A stretch of DNA of 64,000 nt from NCBI GenBank assembly GCA_003349915.1, contig QFXE01000018.1, positions 124,001-188,000 of the forward strand. The letters run 5' to 3'. The position numbers were made by a program, and so were the translations under genes. Source of the stretch: an endosymbiont of Escarpia spicata (GTDB taxonomy: Bacteria; Pseudomonadota; Gammaproteobacteria; Chromatiales; Chromatiaceae). The notes under the pieces are model-generated. The model saw nothing but the letters and a program-made list of their open reading frames with translations, made no database searches and was not told the origin of the DNA. Below are positions 27,101 through 38,701 of the stretch, one piece after another; within the stretch, counting starts at the first letter, position 1, and the number at the start of each line of letters is the position of its first letter.

Positions 27101-29017
27101 ATGCCTGTTATTACCCTGCCTGATGGTTCCCGGCGTGAGTTCGACCAACCGGTCAGTATCCACGATGTTGCAGCTGATATAGGTCCCGGCCTGGCCAAGG
27201 CGGCACTTGCCGGTCGTGTTGACGGTGAACTGGTGGACACCTCTTATATATTGGATGGAGATTGCGAACTGGCTATTGTCACCAGTCGCGATGAGGATGC
27301 GCTGGAACTGTTGCGTCACGATGCAGCTCATATCATGGCCCAGTCGGTGCAGGAGTTGTTTCCCGGCACCCAGGTAACCATCGGCCCTGCTATTGAGGAT
27401 GGTTTTTACTACGATTTCGCCCGCGAAGAGCCCTTTGCTCCGGAAGATCTGGAAAAAATCGAGCAGCGTATGCGGGAGATCGTCAAGCGTGATCTGCCTC
27501 TGGAGCGCGAGGTGTGGGACCGTGGCGAGGCCGTCAAAAAGTTCGCCGAACTGGGTGAGGAGTATAAGGTCGAGATCATTCAGGACATCATCCCTGAAGG
27601 GGAAGAGGTCACCATCTATCGCCAGGGAGACTGGTTTGATGTCTGCCGTGGCCCCCATCTGCCCAGTACCGGCAAGCTTGGCAAGGGCTTCAAATTGATG
27701 AAGCTGGCCGGTGCATATTGGCGTGGCAACTCGGACAACGCGATGTTGCAGCGCATTTACGGCACTGCCTGGCGTGACAAAAAGGAGTTAAAGGCCTACC
27801 TGCACCGGCTCGAAGAGGCGGAGAAACGCGACCATCGCAAGATAGGCAAGACTCAGAACCTGTTCCATACCCAGGAAGAGGCGCCGGGTATGGTTTTCTG
27901 GCACGACAAGGGCTGGAGTATCTACCTTGTTGTAGAACAGTACGTGCGTGAAAAACTGCGGGATCACGGCTACCAGGAGGTGCGTACGCCACAGATCATC
28001 GATCGCAGTCTGTGGGAGAAATCCGGTCACTGGGACAAGTTTGGTGACATGATTTTCTCCACTCATTCAGAGAACCGGGACTACGCCATCAAGCCGATGA
28101 ACTGTCCTGCCCACATCCAGATCTATAATCATGGGCTGAAGAGTTACCGTGATCTGCCGTTGCGTTTGGCGGAGTTTGGCTCCTGCCACCGCAATGAACC
28201 GTCCGGCACCCTGCATGGTCTGATGCGGGTCCGAAACTTCGTGCAGGACGATGCTCATATCTTTTGCACCGAGGATCAGATTCTCTCCGAGGTCTCCGCA
28301 TTCATCGATCTGCTGTTTGAAGTCTATCGTGATTTTGGCTTTGAAGATGTCCTGGTCAAGCTTTCAACGCGACCTGAAAAACGCGTGGGAGCAGACGCTA
28401 TATGGGATAAGGCCGAGAAGTCACTTGAAGATGCGCTCAACCATAAGGATCTGGAATGGGATCTGCAACCGGGGGAAGGCGCATTCTATGGTCCGAAGAT
28501 CGAATTCTCCCTGCGGGACTGCCTCAATCGGGTCTGGCAGTTGGGTACCATCCAGCTCGATTTCTCCATGCCCGAGCGTCTTGGCGCTCACTATATCGCC
28601 GAGGACAACAGCAAACAGGTACCGGTGATGCTGCATCGGGCGGTACTCGGTTCCCTGGAGCGTTTCATCGGTATTCTTATCGAACACTATGCCGGGGCCA
28701 TGCCGGTTTGGCTCTCACCGGTGCAGGCCGTGATCATGAATATCACCGATCGACAGGCCGAATATGCCGAATATTGCGTCAAACGCTTGCGAGATAACGG
28801 TTTTCGGGTCGAATCGGACTTGAGAAACGAGAAGATTGGCTATAAAATCCGCGAGCACACGTTAATGCGGGTGCCCTATCTGTTGGTCGTTGGCGACCGG
28901 GAAATGGAGCAGGGCACAGTGGCGGTTCGAACGCGCACGGGCGAGGACCTCGGCAGCTTGCCGATGGATGAGTTCATAAAACGTTTGGATGAAGATGTCA
29001 CAAAGCGTGTGAACTAA
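27101..29017 (+). CDS. thrS: Threonyl-tRNA synthetase
   Basis: 638 residues, the normal length. Domain order: TGS (1-60), editing domain with HDAAH near residue 73 and [15 protein letters not shown], class II catalytic core with zinc ligand Cys in [12 protein letters not shown], and the C-terminal anticodon-binding domain. It charges tRNA-Thr and clears mis-charged Ser. AAAGGAG stands before the ATG. It heads the conserved thrS-infC-rpmI-rplT-pheST-ihfA block. Confidence 0.99.
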   Translation: MPVITLPDGSRREFDQPVSIHDVAADIGPGLAKAALAGRVDGELVDTSYILDGDCELAIVTSRDEDALELLRHDAAHIMAQSVQELFPGTQVTIGPAIEDGFYYDFAREEPFAPEDLEKIEQRMREIVKRDLPLEREVWDRGEAVKKFAELGEEYKVEIIQDIIPEGEEVTIYRQGDWFDVCRGPHLPSTGKLGKGFKLMKLAGAYWRGNSDNAMLQRIYGTAWRDKKELKAYLHRLEEAEKRDHRKIGKTQNLFHTQEEAPGMVFWHDKGWSIYLVVEQYVREKLRDHGYQEVRTPQIIDRSLWEKSGHWDKFGDMIFSTHSENRDYAIKPMNCPAHIQIYNHGLKSYRDLPLRLAEFGSCHRNEPSGTLHGLMRVRNFVQDDAHIFCTEDQILSEVSAFIDLLFEVYRDFGFEDVLVKLSTRPEKRVGADAIWDKAEKSLEDALNHKDLEWDLQPGEGAFYGPKIEFSLRDCLNRVWQLGTIQLDFSMPERLGAHYIAEDNSKQVPVMLHRAVLGSLERFIGILIEHYAGAMPVWLSPVQAVIMNITDRQAEYAEYCVKRLRDNGFRVESDLRNEKIGYKIREHTLMRVPYLLVVGDREMEQGTVAVRTRTGEDLGSLPMDEFIKRLDEDVTKRVN

Positions 29018-29027
29018 GTGGCGTAAG

Positions 29028-29049
29028 GCACCGGAATACCGGTGCTTTT
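29028..29049 (+). terminator. Hairpin between thrS and infC
   Basis: GCACCGG-AATA-CCGGTGC followed by TTTTC. It probably terminates or attenuates part of the transcription from thrS into infC. Confidence 0.7.
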
Positions 29050-29087
29050 CTACTTATCGGGATTGAAGTTCTTCGGAGGAAACTGTT

Positions 29088-29606
29088 ATCGCTGCACCTA
29101 AAAAGCATCGCCTGAATGACCAGATTACTGGCTCGCAAGTCAGACTTGTGGGCGCTGAAGGCGAACAATTGGGTATCGTTTCGTTGGATGAGGCCAAAAC
29201 GGTCGCCAGCGGGGCTAGTTTGGATTTGGTGGAAATTGTACCTAACGCGGAGCCGCCGGTTTGCCGCGTTATGGATTACGGTAAGTTTATCTTCGATGCA
29301 AAGAAGCAGAAACAAGCCGCCAAGAAGAAGCAGAAGCAGGTTCAGGTCAAAGAGATTAAATTTCGGCCAGGGACGGGAATAGGGGATTATCAGGTAAAAC
29401 TACGCAACCTGATACGTTTCCTGAAAGATGGGGACAAGACCAAGGTGACCATGCGGTTCCGTGGTCGTGAGCACGCGCATCGCGAGCTGGGATTGGAACT
29501 CCTGGAGCGGGTGGAAGCCGATTTGGCCGAATATGGTCAGGTGGAGCAGAAACCTGCGATGGAAGGCCGCCAGATGGTGATGGTGCTGGGCCCCAAGAAA
29601 AAGTAA
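29088..29606 (+). CDS. infC: Translation initiation factor IF-3, AUC start codon
   Basis: Binds the 30S subunit, keeps it free of 50S and checks the initiator codon. In frame upstream of any ATG or GTG the sequence is [20 protein letters not shown], the conserved IF-3 N-terminus, starting at ATC 29088. A strong GGAGG lies at 29075-29079, eight bases before it. IF-3 represses its own mRNA through a non-standard start codon (AUU in E. coli), so ATC here is meaningful rather than an error. The N-domain, lysine-rich linker ([13 protein letters not shown]) and C-domain are complete at 172 residues. Confidence 0.95.
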   Translation: MAAPKKHRLNDQITGSQVRLVGAEGEQLGIVSLDEAKTVASGASLDLVEIVPNAEPPVCRVMDYGKFIFDAKKQKQAAKKKQKQVQVKEIKFRPGTGIGDYQVKLRNLIRFLKDGDKTKVTMRFRGREHAHRELGLELLERVEADLAEYGQVEQKPAMEGRQMVMVLGPKKK

Positions 29607-29651
29607 TCCAAAACGCCATGTGGCGTTACAAATCGCGGAGTTTAGAAAGCA

Positions 29652-29849
29652 ATGCCTAAGATAAAGACCAATCGTGGTGCGGCCAAACGGTTCAAACGCA
29701 CCTCATCCGGTTCGTTCAAACGAAACGCGTCTCATCGCCGTCATATCCTGACGAAGAAGAGCACCAAGCGGAAGCGCCACTTGCGCTCTCCAGCAACCCT
29801 GGCCAAGGCTGACGTAGCAGTAGCACGTCGCATGATGCCATACGCCTAA
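29652..29849 (+). CDS. rpmI: 50S ribosomal protein L35 (bL35)
   Basis: 65 residues, strongly basic. [20 protein letters not shown] and the [12 protein letters not shown] segment are diagnostic. It follows infC by 45 bp and precedes rplT by 23 bp, the standard IF3-L35-L20 operon. In E. coli L20 represses this operon by binding the rpmI leader; I could not verify an operator by eye. Confidence 0.98.
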   Translation: MPKIKTNRGAAKRFKRTSSGSFKRNASHRRHILTKKSTKRKRHLRSPATLAKADVAVARRMMPYA

Positions 29850-29872
29850 TCACAACGAATCGGATTTGAACA

Positions 29873-30232
29873 ATGCCAAGAGTTAAACGTGGTGTACAAG
29901 CACATGCCCGCCATAAGAAGGTGCTTGATGAAGCCAAGGGTTATTATGGAGCCCGTCGCAAAATTTACCGTGTTGCCAAGCAGGCCGTCATCAAGGCCGG
30001 TCAGTATGCTTATCGCGACCGCCGCCAGAAGAAACGTCAGTTTCGTGCCTTGTGGATCGCCCGTATCAACGCTGGTGCGCGTGACAACGGTCTTTCCTAC
30101 AGCCGTATGATCAATGGTCTGAACATCGCCGAGATCGAGATCGATCGCAAGATGCTGGCCGATCTGGCCATACACGACAAGCCGGCTTTTGCCGCGCTGG
30201 CAGAAAAGGCCAAGGCCGCTCTCTCCAGCTAA
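29873..30232 (+). CDS. rplT: 50S ribosomal protein L20 (bL20)
   Basis: 119 residues. [17 protein letters not shown] at the start, [17 protein letters not shown], and the C-terminal domain with [20 protein letters not shown] are typical. It is needed for early 50S assembly and is the usual translational repressor of its operon. A strong terminator follows. Confidence 0.99.
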   Translation: MPRVKRGVQAHARHKKVLDEAKGYYGARRKIYRVAKQAVIKAGQYAYRDRRQKKRQFRALWIARINAGARDNGLSYSRMINGLNIAEIEIDRKMLADLAIHDKPAFAALAEKAKAALSS

Positions 30233-30277
30233 ACGCTTGTCGTCGTCCATTGCCTAGGCGGTGGACGAAATGACTCG

Positions 30278-30312
30278 AAAAGGGGGAAGGCCTGAAGGCC
30301 TTTCCCTTTTTT
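30278..30312 (+). terminator. Terminator after rplT
   Basis: Stem AAAAGGG-AAGGCC / GGCCTT-CCCTTTT with loop TGAA and a T-run. It separates the ribosomal-protein genes from pheST. Confidence 0.92.
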
Positions 30313-30332
30313 ATTGGTGATATGTGCATTGA

Positions 30333-31409
<1,077 letters not shown>

Positions 31410-31421
31410 TTATTCAGTCCG

Positions 31422-31482
31422 CAAAAAAGCAAATTACGCAAAAAATAATTGAAGAATACTCGCGTTATTTGCGTTTTTCCCG
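31422..31482. repeat. A+T-rich inverted repeat between pheS and pheT
   Basis: CCGCAAAAAAGCAAATTACGC and GCGTTATTTGCGTTTTTCCCGG form loose arms over about 60 bp. It resembles the CCGCAAACAACGCAAATG stretch at about 56801-56820, so it may be a diverged dispersed element. It has no terminator-like T-run. Confidence 0.5.
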
Positions 31483-31515
31483 GACAAACGATTCAAATTT
31501 AATACGGGCAATAAA

Positions 31516-33894
31516 ATGAAATTCAGTGAAGCCTGGCTGCGTGAGTGGGCCAACCCGGAAGTCTCAACGGATGAACTGTCTGATCAGCTCAGCATGGCGG
31601 GTCTCGAAGTGGACTCCGTCGAGCCTGCAGCACCGGCATTCAGTGGTGTCGTAGTAGGCGAGGTGCTCTCCATCGAGGCCCATCCAGATGCACAGAAGCT
31701 GCGTATCTGTTCCGTGAATGTGGCAAGTGATGAGCCGTTGCAGATTATTTGCGGGGCCGCCAATGTGGCTCAGGGAATGCGAGTGCCGACCGCTGTGGTG
31801 GGCGCCCGACTGCCGGGTGATTTCAAGATAAAGAAGGCTAAGTTGCGCGGTGTGCAGTCGTTGGGCATGATCTGCTCTGCCAGCGAGCTGGGCCTGGCCG
31901 AATCCTCCGACGGCATCATGCCGTTGCCGGTGGACGCGCCGGTGGGTGAGGATTTCCGGGTTTTTCTCGGTTTGGAAGATCATGTGATAGACGTAGATCT
32001 GACCCCGGATCGTGGAGACTGCCTGGGCCTGCTCGGGATTGCACGGGATGTGGGGGTTATCAACCGCTGCTCTGTGACACCACCTGAGATGCCTGCCATT
32101 GCAGCATCCATTGAAGATCGCTTTGACGTGGATGTATCTGCATCCGAGGCTTGTCCGCGATATATATGTAGGATAATCAAAGGGATAGAATCTAAATCCG
32201 AGACTCCGCTTTGGATGCTGGAACGGCTGCGTCGGGGTGGCATTCGCAGTCTCAGCCCGGTAGTCGATGTCACCAACTATGTCCTGCTGGAGCTGGGGCA
32301 GCCGATGCACGCCTTCGACCTGAACCAGCTGAGCGCCCCTATCCAGGTACGTTTGGCTAATCCTGGTGAAAAATTGACCCTGCTGGGTGCACAGGAGATC
32401 GAACTCAAGCCCGATACGCTGGTGATCGCCGATGGGTCGCATCCACTGGCGCTGGCGGGCATCATGGGTGGTGAGGGTTCGGGGGTTACAGATACCACTA
32501 CCGATATACTACTCGAGAGTGCCTTCTTTACGCCCACCGCCATCGCAGGCAAGGCGCGCGCATATGGTCTGCATACCGATTCGTCCCACCGGTTTGAACG
32601 TGGGGTCGACCCTGAGTTGCAGACAAAAGCGGTGGAACGCGCCACTGCACTGCTGATGGAGATCGTCGGTGGTCAGCCGGGACCGATTGTCGAAGTTACC
32701 AGTCCTGACAAAATCGAGGCGCGTCCCGAGATCCTGCTGCGCCTCCTGCGGGTCAATAAAATCCTTGGTGTCGATGTCTCAGCGGAGGAGATTGTCGATA
32801 TTCTCACCCGCCTGGAGATGCAGGTGGAAGTGGTTGATGGTGGCTGGTTGGTCAAAGCGCCGAGCTGTCGCTTCGATATCTCTATCGAGGAGGATCTGAT
32901 CGAAGAGATCGGTCGCATCTACGGTTACGCCAGAATTCCCACCAATCGCGGCATGTCCGGCATGGATATGCGCAGTAAACAGGAGACGGCCTACGACCTC
33001 AATCGGGCTAAGCATCTACTGGTGGCAAGGGGTTTTCAGGAGGTCGTTACCTATACCTTTATCAGTCCTGAGTTACAGAAGTCTGTCGATCCGGATCTGT
33101 CCGGGGTCAAGCTGGCAAATCCCATCTCGGCCGATATGTCGGTGATGCGCACCAGCCTCTGGCCGGGTCTGCTGCAGACCGCCCAATATAACCAATCCCG
33201 CCAGCAAGACAGGATACGGATCTTTGAATCCGGCCTGCGCTTCCGTCGTGAAGGGGAAAAGATCGCTCAGGATCCCATGCTGGCTGGCCTGATTACCGGC
33301 AAGCGGATTGCTGAACAGTGGGGCGCGCAGGCGGCTCCAGTGGATTTTTTCGATCTCAAGGCGGATCTGGCAGCGGTACTTGCACTGACTGGTGATGCCG
33401 ATGGTTTTATCTTCAAGCCGGCAGAGCATTCAGCGTTGCATCCGGGCCAGACGGCAACCATCGAGTACCATGGGCAGTTGGTAGGCTGGATCGGCATGTT
33501 GCACCCCGAGCTGGAGAAAAAACTCGATCTCTCAGGTGCCACCTACCTCTTTGAAATATTATTGGAGAGTGTTGAAAAGGGTCTTCTGCCGGCATTTGAG
33601 CCGCTCTCCAAGTTTCCCTCCATCCGCCGGGATATCGCGCTGGTGGTGGACGAATCTGTCACGTTTGAAGCAGTGCGTGCCTGCGTTCGCAAGGCAGCCC
33701 CTGAGATTGTTAAAGACATTCGACTTTTTGATGTCTATACTGGGGATAACATAGATTCGGGTCGAAAAAGCCTCGCATTGGGATTGATTTTACAGGAAAA
33801 ATCTCACACGCTTATTGATGAAGAAGTTGAAGGTGTGGTCGACACTGTGTTAAAAAGATTGTCTAAAGAACTTGGTGCGAAGTTGAGAGAATAG
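31516..33894 (+). CDS. pheT: Phenylalanyl-tRNA synthetase beta subunit
   Basis: 792 residues, full length. It starts [18 protein letters not shown], then an EMAP-like tRNA-binding domain ([18 protein letters not shown]), B3/B4 editing region, B5 domain, a degenerate catalytic-like core ([13 protein letters not shown]) and the C-terminal ferredoxin-like anticodon domain ([14 protein letters not shown]). It lies 106 bp after pheS, with an inverted repeat between, and is followed after three bases by ihfA. Confidence 0.99.
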   Translation: MKFSEAWLREWANPEVSTDELSDQLSMAGLEVDSVEPAAPAFSGVVVGEVLSIEAHPDAQKLRICSVNVASDEPLQIICGAANVAQGMRVPTAVVGARLPGDFKIKKAKLRGVQSLGMICSASELGLAESSDGIMPLPVDAPVGEDFRVFLGLEDHVIDVDLTPDRGDCLGLLGIARDVGVINRCSVTPPEMPAIAASIEDRFDVDVSASEACPRYICRIIKGIESKSETPLWMLERLRRGGIRSLSPVVDVTNYVLLELGQPMHAFDLNQLSAPIQVRLANPGEKLTLLGAQEIELKPDTLVIADGSHPLALAGIMGGEGSGVTDTTTDILLESAFFTPTAIAGKARAYGLHTDSSHRFERGVDPELQTKAVERATALLMEIVGGQPGPIVEVTSPDKIEARPEILLRLLRVNKILGVDVSAEEIVDILTRLEMQVEVVDGGWLVKAPSCRFDISIEEDLIEEIGRIYGYARIPTNRGMSGMDMRSKQETAYDLNRAKHLLVARGFQEVVTYTFISPELQKSVDPDLSGVKLANPISADMSVMRTSLWPGLLQTAQYNQSRQQDRIRIFESGLRFRREGEKIAQDPMLAGLITGKRIAEQWGAQAAPVDFFDLKADLAAVLALTGDADGFIFKPAEHSALHPGQTATIEYHGQLVGWIGMLHPELEKKLDLSGATYLFEILLESVEKGLLPAFEPLSKFPSIRRDIALVVDESVTFEAVRACVRKAAPEIVKDIRLFDVYTGDNIDSGRKSLALGLILQEKSHTLIDEEVEGVVDTVLKRLSKELGAKLRE

Positions 33895-33897
33895 GAT

Positions 33898-34203
33898 ATG
33901 TCACTGACCAAAGCGGACATGGCAGAGAGATTGTTCGAGGAACTCGGGCTCAATAAACGCGAAGCCAAAGAGATGGTGGAGATGTTTTTTGAGGAGATTC
34001 GCCAGGCCCTGGAAGAGGGCAGCCAGGTGAAGCTCTCCGGGTTTGGTAATTTTGACCTGCGCGAAAAGAAACAGCGGCCTGGGCGTAACCCCAAGACCGG
34101 CGAAGAGATCCCGATCTCTGCCCGGCGGGTGGTTACTTTCAGGCCCGGACAAAAACTAAAGGCACGGGTAGAAGCTTATGCTGGATCCCAGCAGCAGCAA
34201 TAA
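33898..34203 (+). CDS. ihfA: Integration host factor alpha subunit
   Basis: 101 residues. [20 protein letters not shown] and [20 protein letters not shown] with [16 protein letters not shown] are diagnostic for IHF-alpha. The heterodimer with IHF-beta bends DNA at specific sites. Its position after pheT is conserved in gammaproteobacteria. Its 3' end overlaps the MerR gene by 26 bases. Confidence 0.98.
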   Translation: MSLTKADMAERLFEELGLNKREAKEMVEMFFEEIRQALEEGSQVKLSGFGNFDLREKKQRPGRNPKTGEEIPISARRVVTFRPGQKLKARVEAYAGSQQQQ

Positions 34204-34537
34204 CCAACTGCCCTCGATTCCGGGCAAACGCTATTTTACCATTGGCGAGGTCAGCGACCTCTGCCAGGTGAAACCTCATGTGCTTCGCTACTGGGAGCAG
34301 GAATTTCCCCAGCTCAAACCGGTGAAGCGGCGCGGTAACCGGCGTTATTATCAGCGTCACGACGTGCTCATGATTCGTCAGATTCGCAGCCTGTTATATG
34401 AACAGGGATTCACCATTGGCGGCGCCCGCCAGCAGCTCTCCGGCGACACGGCCAAAGACGATCAGAACCAGAGCCATCAGATCGTGAAACAGCTTCGTGC
34501 CGAACTCGAGGACCTGCTGCAGATACTAAAAAGATAG
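34178..34537 (+). CDS. MerR-family regulator of the pheT-ihfA locus
   Basis: 119 residues. The winged helix is [20 protein letters not shown] followed by [20 protein letters not shown], then a short dimerisation helix; no metal-binding Cys cluster. This YcgE/SoxR-like small MerR protein follows ihfA in many gammaproteobacteria, and its target is unknown. It starts inside the end of ihfA, implying translational coupling. Confidence 0.93.
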   Translation: MLDPSSSNNQLPSIPGKRYFTIGEVSDLCQVKPHVLRYWEQEFPQLKPVKRRGNRRYYQRHDVLMIRQIRSLLYEQGFTIGGARQQLSGDTAKDDQNQSHQIVKQLRAELEDLLQILKR

Positions 34538-34590
34538 CCCCGTTTTGGATTGACAATGATTGGTTAACTGCCTAGTATTGCCCCTCCTTT

Positions 34591-34667
34591 CCGGGCGTAG
34601 CGCAGCTTGGTAGCGCACCACAATGGGGTTGTGGGGGTCGGATGTTCGAATCATCTCGCCCGGACCA
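34591..34667 (+). tRNA. tRNA-Pro (anticodon GGG)
   Basis: 77 nt. Acceptor CCGGGCG/CGCCCGG, discriminator A, encoded CCA. The anticodon loop ATGGGGT between CCACA and TGTGG gives GGG. The T-arm GGATG-TTCGAAT-CATCT contains a G-T pair. Confidence 0.96.
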
Positions 34668-34673
34668 ATCAGG

Positions 34674-34708
34674 AAAAAGCCGAAGTGGATTTCTACTTCG
34701 GCTTTTTT
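34674..34708 (+). terminator. Terminator after tRNA-Pro
   Basis: AAAAAGCCGAAGT paired with ACTTCGGCTTTTTT, a strong stem with a T-run, lying seven bases past the tRNA. Confidence 0.94.
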
Positions 34709-34851
34709 AATGCTTGCCGTTCGTAGGCCTGTCACTCGCAGCGGATCAGGCAAATAACATTGTGCTGTTAACGGCTGTCTTGAATTCTGCAAGTTTCCAA
34801 CTGCCTGCACAAACATCCATCTAAATATTTATCGTCCCAGCGAAAAAAGTA

Positions 34852-34879
34852 TTGCTATTTAAGAATATTCCTATATACT
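34852..34879 (+). promoter_or_regulatory. Candidate sigma-70 promoter of the sulfur-globule protein
   Basis: TTGCTA (34852-34857) and TATACT (34874-34879) are separated by 16 bp, inside a strongly A+T-rich stretch that begins after the tRNA-Pro terminator. It would give a leader of about 70 nt before ATG 34954. Confidence 0.5.
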
Positions 34880-34953
34880 ACTTCTCCATCGAGTCACTGA
34901 GACCGAAAAACGAATCAACTACATTTATAAACATTACTGACAGGTAAACAATC

Positions 34954-35220
34954 ATGAAAAAAATCATCGCCATCGCTGCTCTGATCGCTTCCACCCAGGC
35001 CAACGCTTTCTGGGGTTTCAATGACAACGGCTACAACAACGGTATGTTTGATGGTATGGGTAACGGAGACATGGCTTTCAACATGAATGTCTCTGGTAAC
35101 GCTCGCGGCAACGCTCACAACAGCTACCGTGGTTACGGTTACAACGCCCCCTACGGTTACGCTCCCTACGCACCTGTAGCTCCCCAGGTACCGGTTGCAC
35201 AGCCTGCAGCTGCAAAATAA
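34954..35220 (+). CDS. Sulfur-globule-type envelope protein
   Basis: 88 residues: a signal peptide ending ANA-FWG, then a low-complexity region rich in Gly, Asn and Tyr (FNDNGYNNGMF, NGDMAFNMNVSG, YRGYGYNAPYGYAPYAP) and a Pro/Ala tail. This composition, size and mature FWG start match sulfur globule proteins, which coat periplasmic sulfur deposits in purple sulfur and chemotrophic sulfur bacteria. The family is recognised by composition and layout rather than catalytic motifs. It has its own promoter candidate and strong terminator, consistent with high expression. Confidence 0.8.
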   Translation: MKKIIAIAALIASTQANAFWGFNDNGYNNGMFDGMGNGDMAFNMNVSGNARGNAHNSYRGYGYNAPYGYAPYAPVAPQVPVAQPAAAK

Positions 35221-35244
35221 GATCGGATTCCCCCTCCCGACCCA

Positions 35245-35273
35245 AGGGCGCTCAATTTGAGCGCCCTTTTTTT
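35245..35273 (+). terminator. Terminator of the sulfur-globule gene
   Basis: AGGGCGCTCAA-TTT-GAGCGCCCT followed by seven T. Confidence 0.95.
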
Positions 35274-35325
35274 ATGCCTCGAATTCTTTACCAAGCCCTG
35301 TATTTTTTGTCCACTTGACCAGCCT

Positions 35326-36728
35326 TTAAAGTTTCGGTTCAGTGGGTATTTCAATCCAGAATTTTGATCCCTTACCGGGTTCGCTCTCCACGCCGATAGT
35401 TCCACCCATGAGTTCAACTATCCGTTTTGATATCGAGAGTCCAATACCCCTTCCACCAGTCATCTTATCGGCAGCATGACGGGGTATGGCTCGAATATGG
35501 TGGACATCTCTTCTTGAGTGATGCCCGTTCCTGTGTCGGTGACATCAATGCGCAGTATCCTGGGGGTCTCCGTATCAACAGCAAGAGATACGCTGCCATG
35601 GTCATGGTTGTATCTGACGGCGTTTTTGAGCAGTTCCTGTAGAACCTGTGTGAGGCGTTTCCGGTCTGCAGTGACTAATATTGGCTGAGGGGGTGGAACA
35701 GCATCGAGCTTGATATGTCGTTGTGCGACTATAGTCTGAATTTCGTCGAGTACATGTTTTATCACTTGCCCGGCATCGATCGTCTCCAGGGTAAAGGTCA
35801 AATTCTTTGAGGTGATCTGATCGAGATCCAACAGTGAATTGATCAAGCTTAGTAATCGCTTGCTGGCTGCAAGAATTTCGTTGACTGACATCGACTGGTT
35901 TGGCGTGAGTGGTTCATCTGGATCAGCTGCCAATATCTGGGAAAATCCCATGATGGCATTCATTGGCGTGAAAAGCTCATGACTCATGCGGGCGAGAAAA
36001 TCCGATTTTGCCTGGTTTGCCTGCCAAGCCTCATCTCTGGCTAATATCAGGGCCTGCTCGTTGGCCTGCAGTTTTTCTGTCATTTTGTTGAAGGCAATGC
36101 TGGTTTGGGCCAGTTCATCCCTGCCCTTTACCTGAATGCGGTGTTCCAGGCTACCGTCAGCCAGTTGACGTGAAGCATCCCGCAACTCCTTGAGTTGGCG
36201 GGTCAGATAGAGACCGAGCATAAGGGAAAACAGCGCGGTGAGGGCCATCTCGATACCGGCGATGGTCATTGCCCGATTGCGGGCATTCTTCATTCCTTCA
36301 GTGATGCGGTTGGTGGAGATACCTACTTCCACTCTGCCAAATAGGATGCTGTTCTCCACGATTTCGGCATGGGTGTCGAAAACCAGGTCACTGACATCTT
36401 CCAGTTTTATATCATCAGCAAAAGAGCGGGAGAGAAGTTCAGGATCGCCGCCCTCAGCCAAAACAGTTTCATTGTCCATTACTCTCGCGTACACCACTCC
36501 AGGGTTGCGGAGTATCTCCTGAACAAAGCTTTCAAGGGAGGCCAGGTCGGTAGAGAGAACAGCATTCTTGGTGGTGGTGGCAAAAAGGGTGGCCGTTGTC
36601 GAGGCATGCTCGATGAGCTGTTCTTCGTTTGACTGGCGCAGAAAATTCAGACCGCTCCATACCAATATCGACAGCAGTATCGCCTCTATGCCGGCGATAC
36701 CGAGTATGGTTTTGAGCCTGAACGACAT
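35326..36728 (-). pseudogene. Membrane sensor histidine kinase, split by a frameshift
   Basis: The first frame (ATG 36728, 422 codons) has helix 1 (10-30), a periplasmic sensor region, helix 2 (about 153-175), HAMP, and HisKA with the phospho-accepting His in ARMSHELFTPMNAIMGFS. It enters the ATPase domain (NAVRYNHDHGS, DTGTGI) and ends prematurely after IFEPYP. A second frame supplies the missing end [19 protein letters not shown], then [14 protein letters not shown], to TAA 35328-35326. Adding one base in the G4 tract at 35481-35484 restores one kinase. It follows the PhnD-like gene by six bases. Confidence 0.85.
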
Positions 36729-36734
36729 GCCTTA

Positions 36735-37572
36735 TCAGCCTTCGGTCAGCTTTTTAAGGAGATCTATACCCAAAGCCCGTACGTCATCCCAGTCTTTATT
36801 CTTTCCCACTTCGATACCTTTGAAATTGATGCTGGTAAGTAACCGTTTGCCTTCCGGATCGTTTTCCATATTGATCATGACTTTCTTAATTCGTGTTATG
36901 GCTGCAGGGTCCACGTCGTGGATGTGCAGCAAATGCGTGAGGGGTAAAGGACTCACTGGTCCAGAGCATCCTCAGTTGTTCTCTGACTGTTGGGTCGACG
37001 TTGTTGAATGTGCGCTGAATGCCTCCACCGGCGACATATAACCCTTTTGCAATGCTGCGATAAACGGAGTCGTGAGAGGAGACGTATTTGGCAGAGAAGG
37101 GGATGTCGTCGTTGGCGAGATTAGCTCGAGGGAGCACACTTGCGGCAAATGCTGCGGGCGCGGGAAAAGCGAGGGTTTTTCCCGCGAGGTCATGCAGGGA
37201 ATGAATGGCACTCTCTTTTCTAACCACCACGATTCCGCGAATCCGTTTGCTTTTCTGCCGGACAAATACTTCATACCCTGGAGAATCGTGGAAAACTGTG
37301 TAGTGGTATGGGTTCATGTAGGCAATATCGTACTCGCCTTTGGCGCAGCGTCGTTCAAATTCCGGGATATTGGGCGCCGTTTTGAACACAAGCCGGGTGC
37401 CGCTCTTTTTCCCGATATACTGCATTATCGGTCCCCACAAACGGGCCAGTTTGGTCGCAGACTGCTGTGGTACGAGGCCAAATGTGAGCGTGGGTGGCTC
37501 CTGGGCCATTGCAGCAGGCTGAATGGTGGAAAGAATGAAGAGTGCTGCTATTGCCTGAATCAGATATTTCAT
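36735..37572 (-). pseudogene. PhnD-like periplasmic binding protein, split by a frameshift
   Basis: From ATG 37572 there is a signal peptide (MKYLIQAIAALFILSTIQ, ending MA-QEP), then LTFGLVPQQSATKLARLWGP and CAKGEYDIAYMNPYHYTV, as in phosphate/phosphite/phosphonate binding proteins. The frame breaks near 36911-36925. The next frame gives the end, VDPAAITRIKKVMINMEND to LLKKLTEG. With no ABC transporter beside it and a kinase gene six bases downstream, the protein is more likely the input sensor of that kinase than a transport component. Confidence 0.83.
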
Positions 37573-37799
37573 GCCGTATCTCAGGGATTTTTTCTGAGAT
37601 ATATCACTATCGCTGTCATTTTGACTGGTAAACAAAGAAGTTATCAGTGTAGGTATCGGCAGGCTCAATGAAATCTTTTCGACTTTTTCAACGGGATCTG
37701 GATTCTGGGGAATTCCAGAAAAACGTGGAAGTTGGATGGCGATCTATACTATGTTGTGGGTGATTTTCTCGTCGCATGAATATTTGAAAAGGTATGAAT

Positions 37800-38042
37800 A
37801 TGGAAATTAATCTTATTCGAGATACGCTGTTTTGGTGTGCGGTGATTAATATCGGACTGCTTATATGGTGGTTTCTTTTTTTCATGCTGGCCCACGACTG
37901 GATCTACCGTATGCACAGTCGATGGTTCAGTCTGTCGGTTGAGCGATTCGATACTGTCCATTATGCGGGCATGGCGCTCTTCAAAATTGGTATATTTTTG
38001 TTTAATCTCGTGCCATTTATTGCCTTGAGCATTGCCATCTGA
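37800..38042 (+). CDS. DUF6868-like small membrane protein
   Basis: 80 residues from ATG 37800; AAAAGG at 37787-37792 favours it over ATG 37794. Two membrane helices are visible (CAVINIGLLIWWFLFFML and MALFKIGIFLFNLVPFIAL) around the conserved-looking DWIYRMHSRWFSLSVERFD. I recall this pattern as DUF6868; function unknown. Confidence 0.75.
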   Translation: MEINLIRDTLFWCAVINIGLLIWWFLFFMLAHDWIYRMHSRWFSLSVERFDTVHYAGMALFKIGIFLFNLVPFIALSIAI

Positions 38043-38070
38043 ACTGAGAAATCGATCGGAAACACTTTAA

Positions 38071-38433
38071 ATGATTGATATATTGCCTGAGACAGAAGGA
38101 AGCACCCTGGTTATAAAGGCAACCGAGATGCTCACTGCAGAAGATTATGAAACTGTTTTTATCCCTGCGATGGATGAACTGATCCAGAGGCATGGCAAAG
38201 TGCATGTCGCGCTCCTATTGGGAGAAACATTCGAGGGATGGGAAATCGGTGCGATGTGGGACGATGCCAGATTTGGCATTCAGCACCGCAATGATTTCGA
38301 AAAGATTGCAGTTATTGGTGGGCCTAATTGGGTGGAATGGACGGCAAAACTTGGTGCCTATTTCATGGAGGGACACTTACAGACCTTCGATGAGGCGGAA
38401 TTTTCTGAGGCTATTACCTGGCTGAAGGCGTGA
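38071..38433 (+). CDS. SpoIIAA-like STAS/SEC14-fold protein
   Basis: 120 residues, cytoplasmic. The pattern MIDILPETEGSTLVIKATEM, then YETVFIPAMDELI, then AVIGGPNWVEWTAKLGAYFM is typical of the short SpoIIAA-like (DUF3478) family. Partners are unknown. It follows the DUF6868-like gene by 28 bp and may share a transcript with it. Confidence 0.85.
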   Translation: MIDILPETEGSTLVIKATEMLTAEDYETVFIPAMDELIQRHGKVHVALLLGETFEGWEIGAMWDDARFGIQHRNDFEKIAVIGGPNWVEWTAKLGAYFMEGHLQTFDEAEFSEAITWLKA

Positions 38434-38440
38434 TCTGCTG

Positions 38441-38701
38441 ATGAGTCAAACGGTTGATGCGTGGTATGTCTACATTCTGAGGTGTGGTGACGGTACGCTC
38501 TATACCGGGATTGCCAAGGATGTGGCTGCACGGGTCGAGAAACATAATGCAGGGCAGGGTGCCAAGTACACTCGTGGCAGACTGCCGGTTGAATTGCTCT
38601 ACACGGAATCTGTTGGCCCGCATGGTGATGCGCTGAGGCGGGAGATGGAGATTAAACGTATGTCGGCAGCCAATAAAAACAAGCTGGTCTATTCAGGATA
38701 G
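38441..38701 (+). CDS. GIY-YIG nuclease-fold protein (YhbQ type)
   Basis: 86 residues: a single GIY-YIG domain with WYVYILRCGDGTLYTGIAKD, Arg in VAARVEKHNAG, and the C-terminal EIKRMSAANKNKLV. Small proteins of this class are stand-alone and their DNA target is uncertain. The last 13 bases overlap the end of the convergent glcE gene. Confidence 0.93.
   Translation: MSQTVDAWYVYILRCGDGTLYTGIAKDVAARVEKHNAGQGAKYTRGRLPVELLYTESVGPHGDALRREMEIKRMSAANKNKLVYSG

Noticed and set aside
31564..32442. 292-codon minus-strand frame
   Set aside because: Shadow of pheT.
37572..37668. Longer N-terminus of the PhnD-like protein
   Set aside because: The upstream 32 codons hide the signal peptide, which begins cleanly at ATG 37572.
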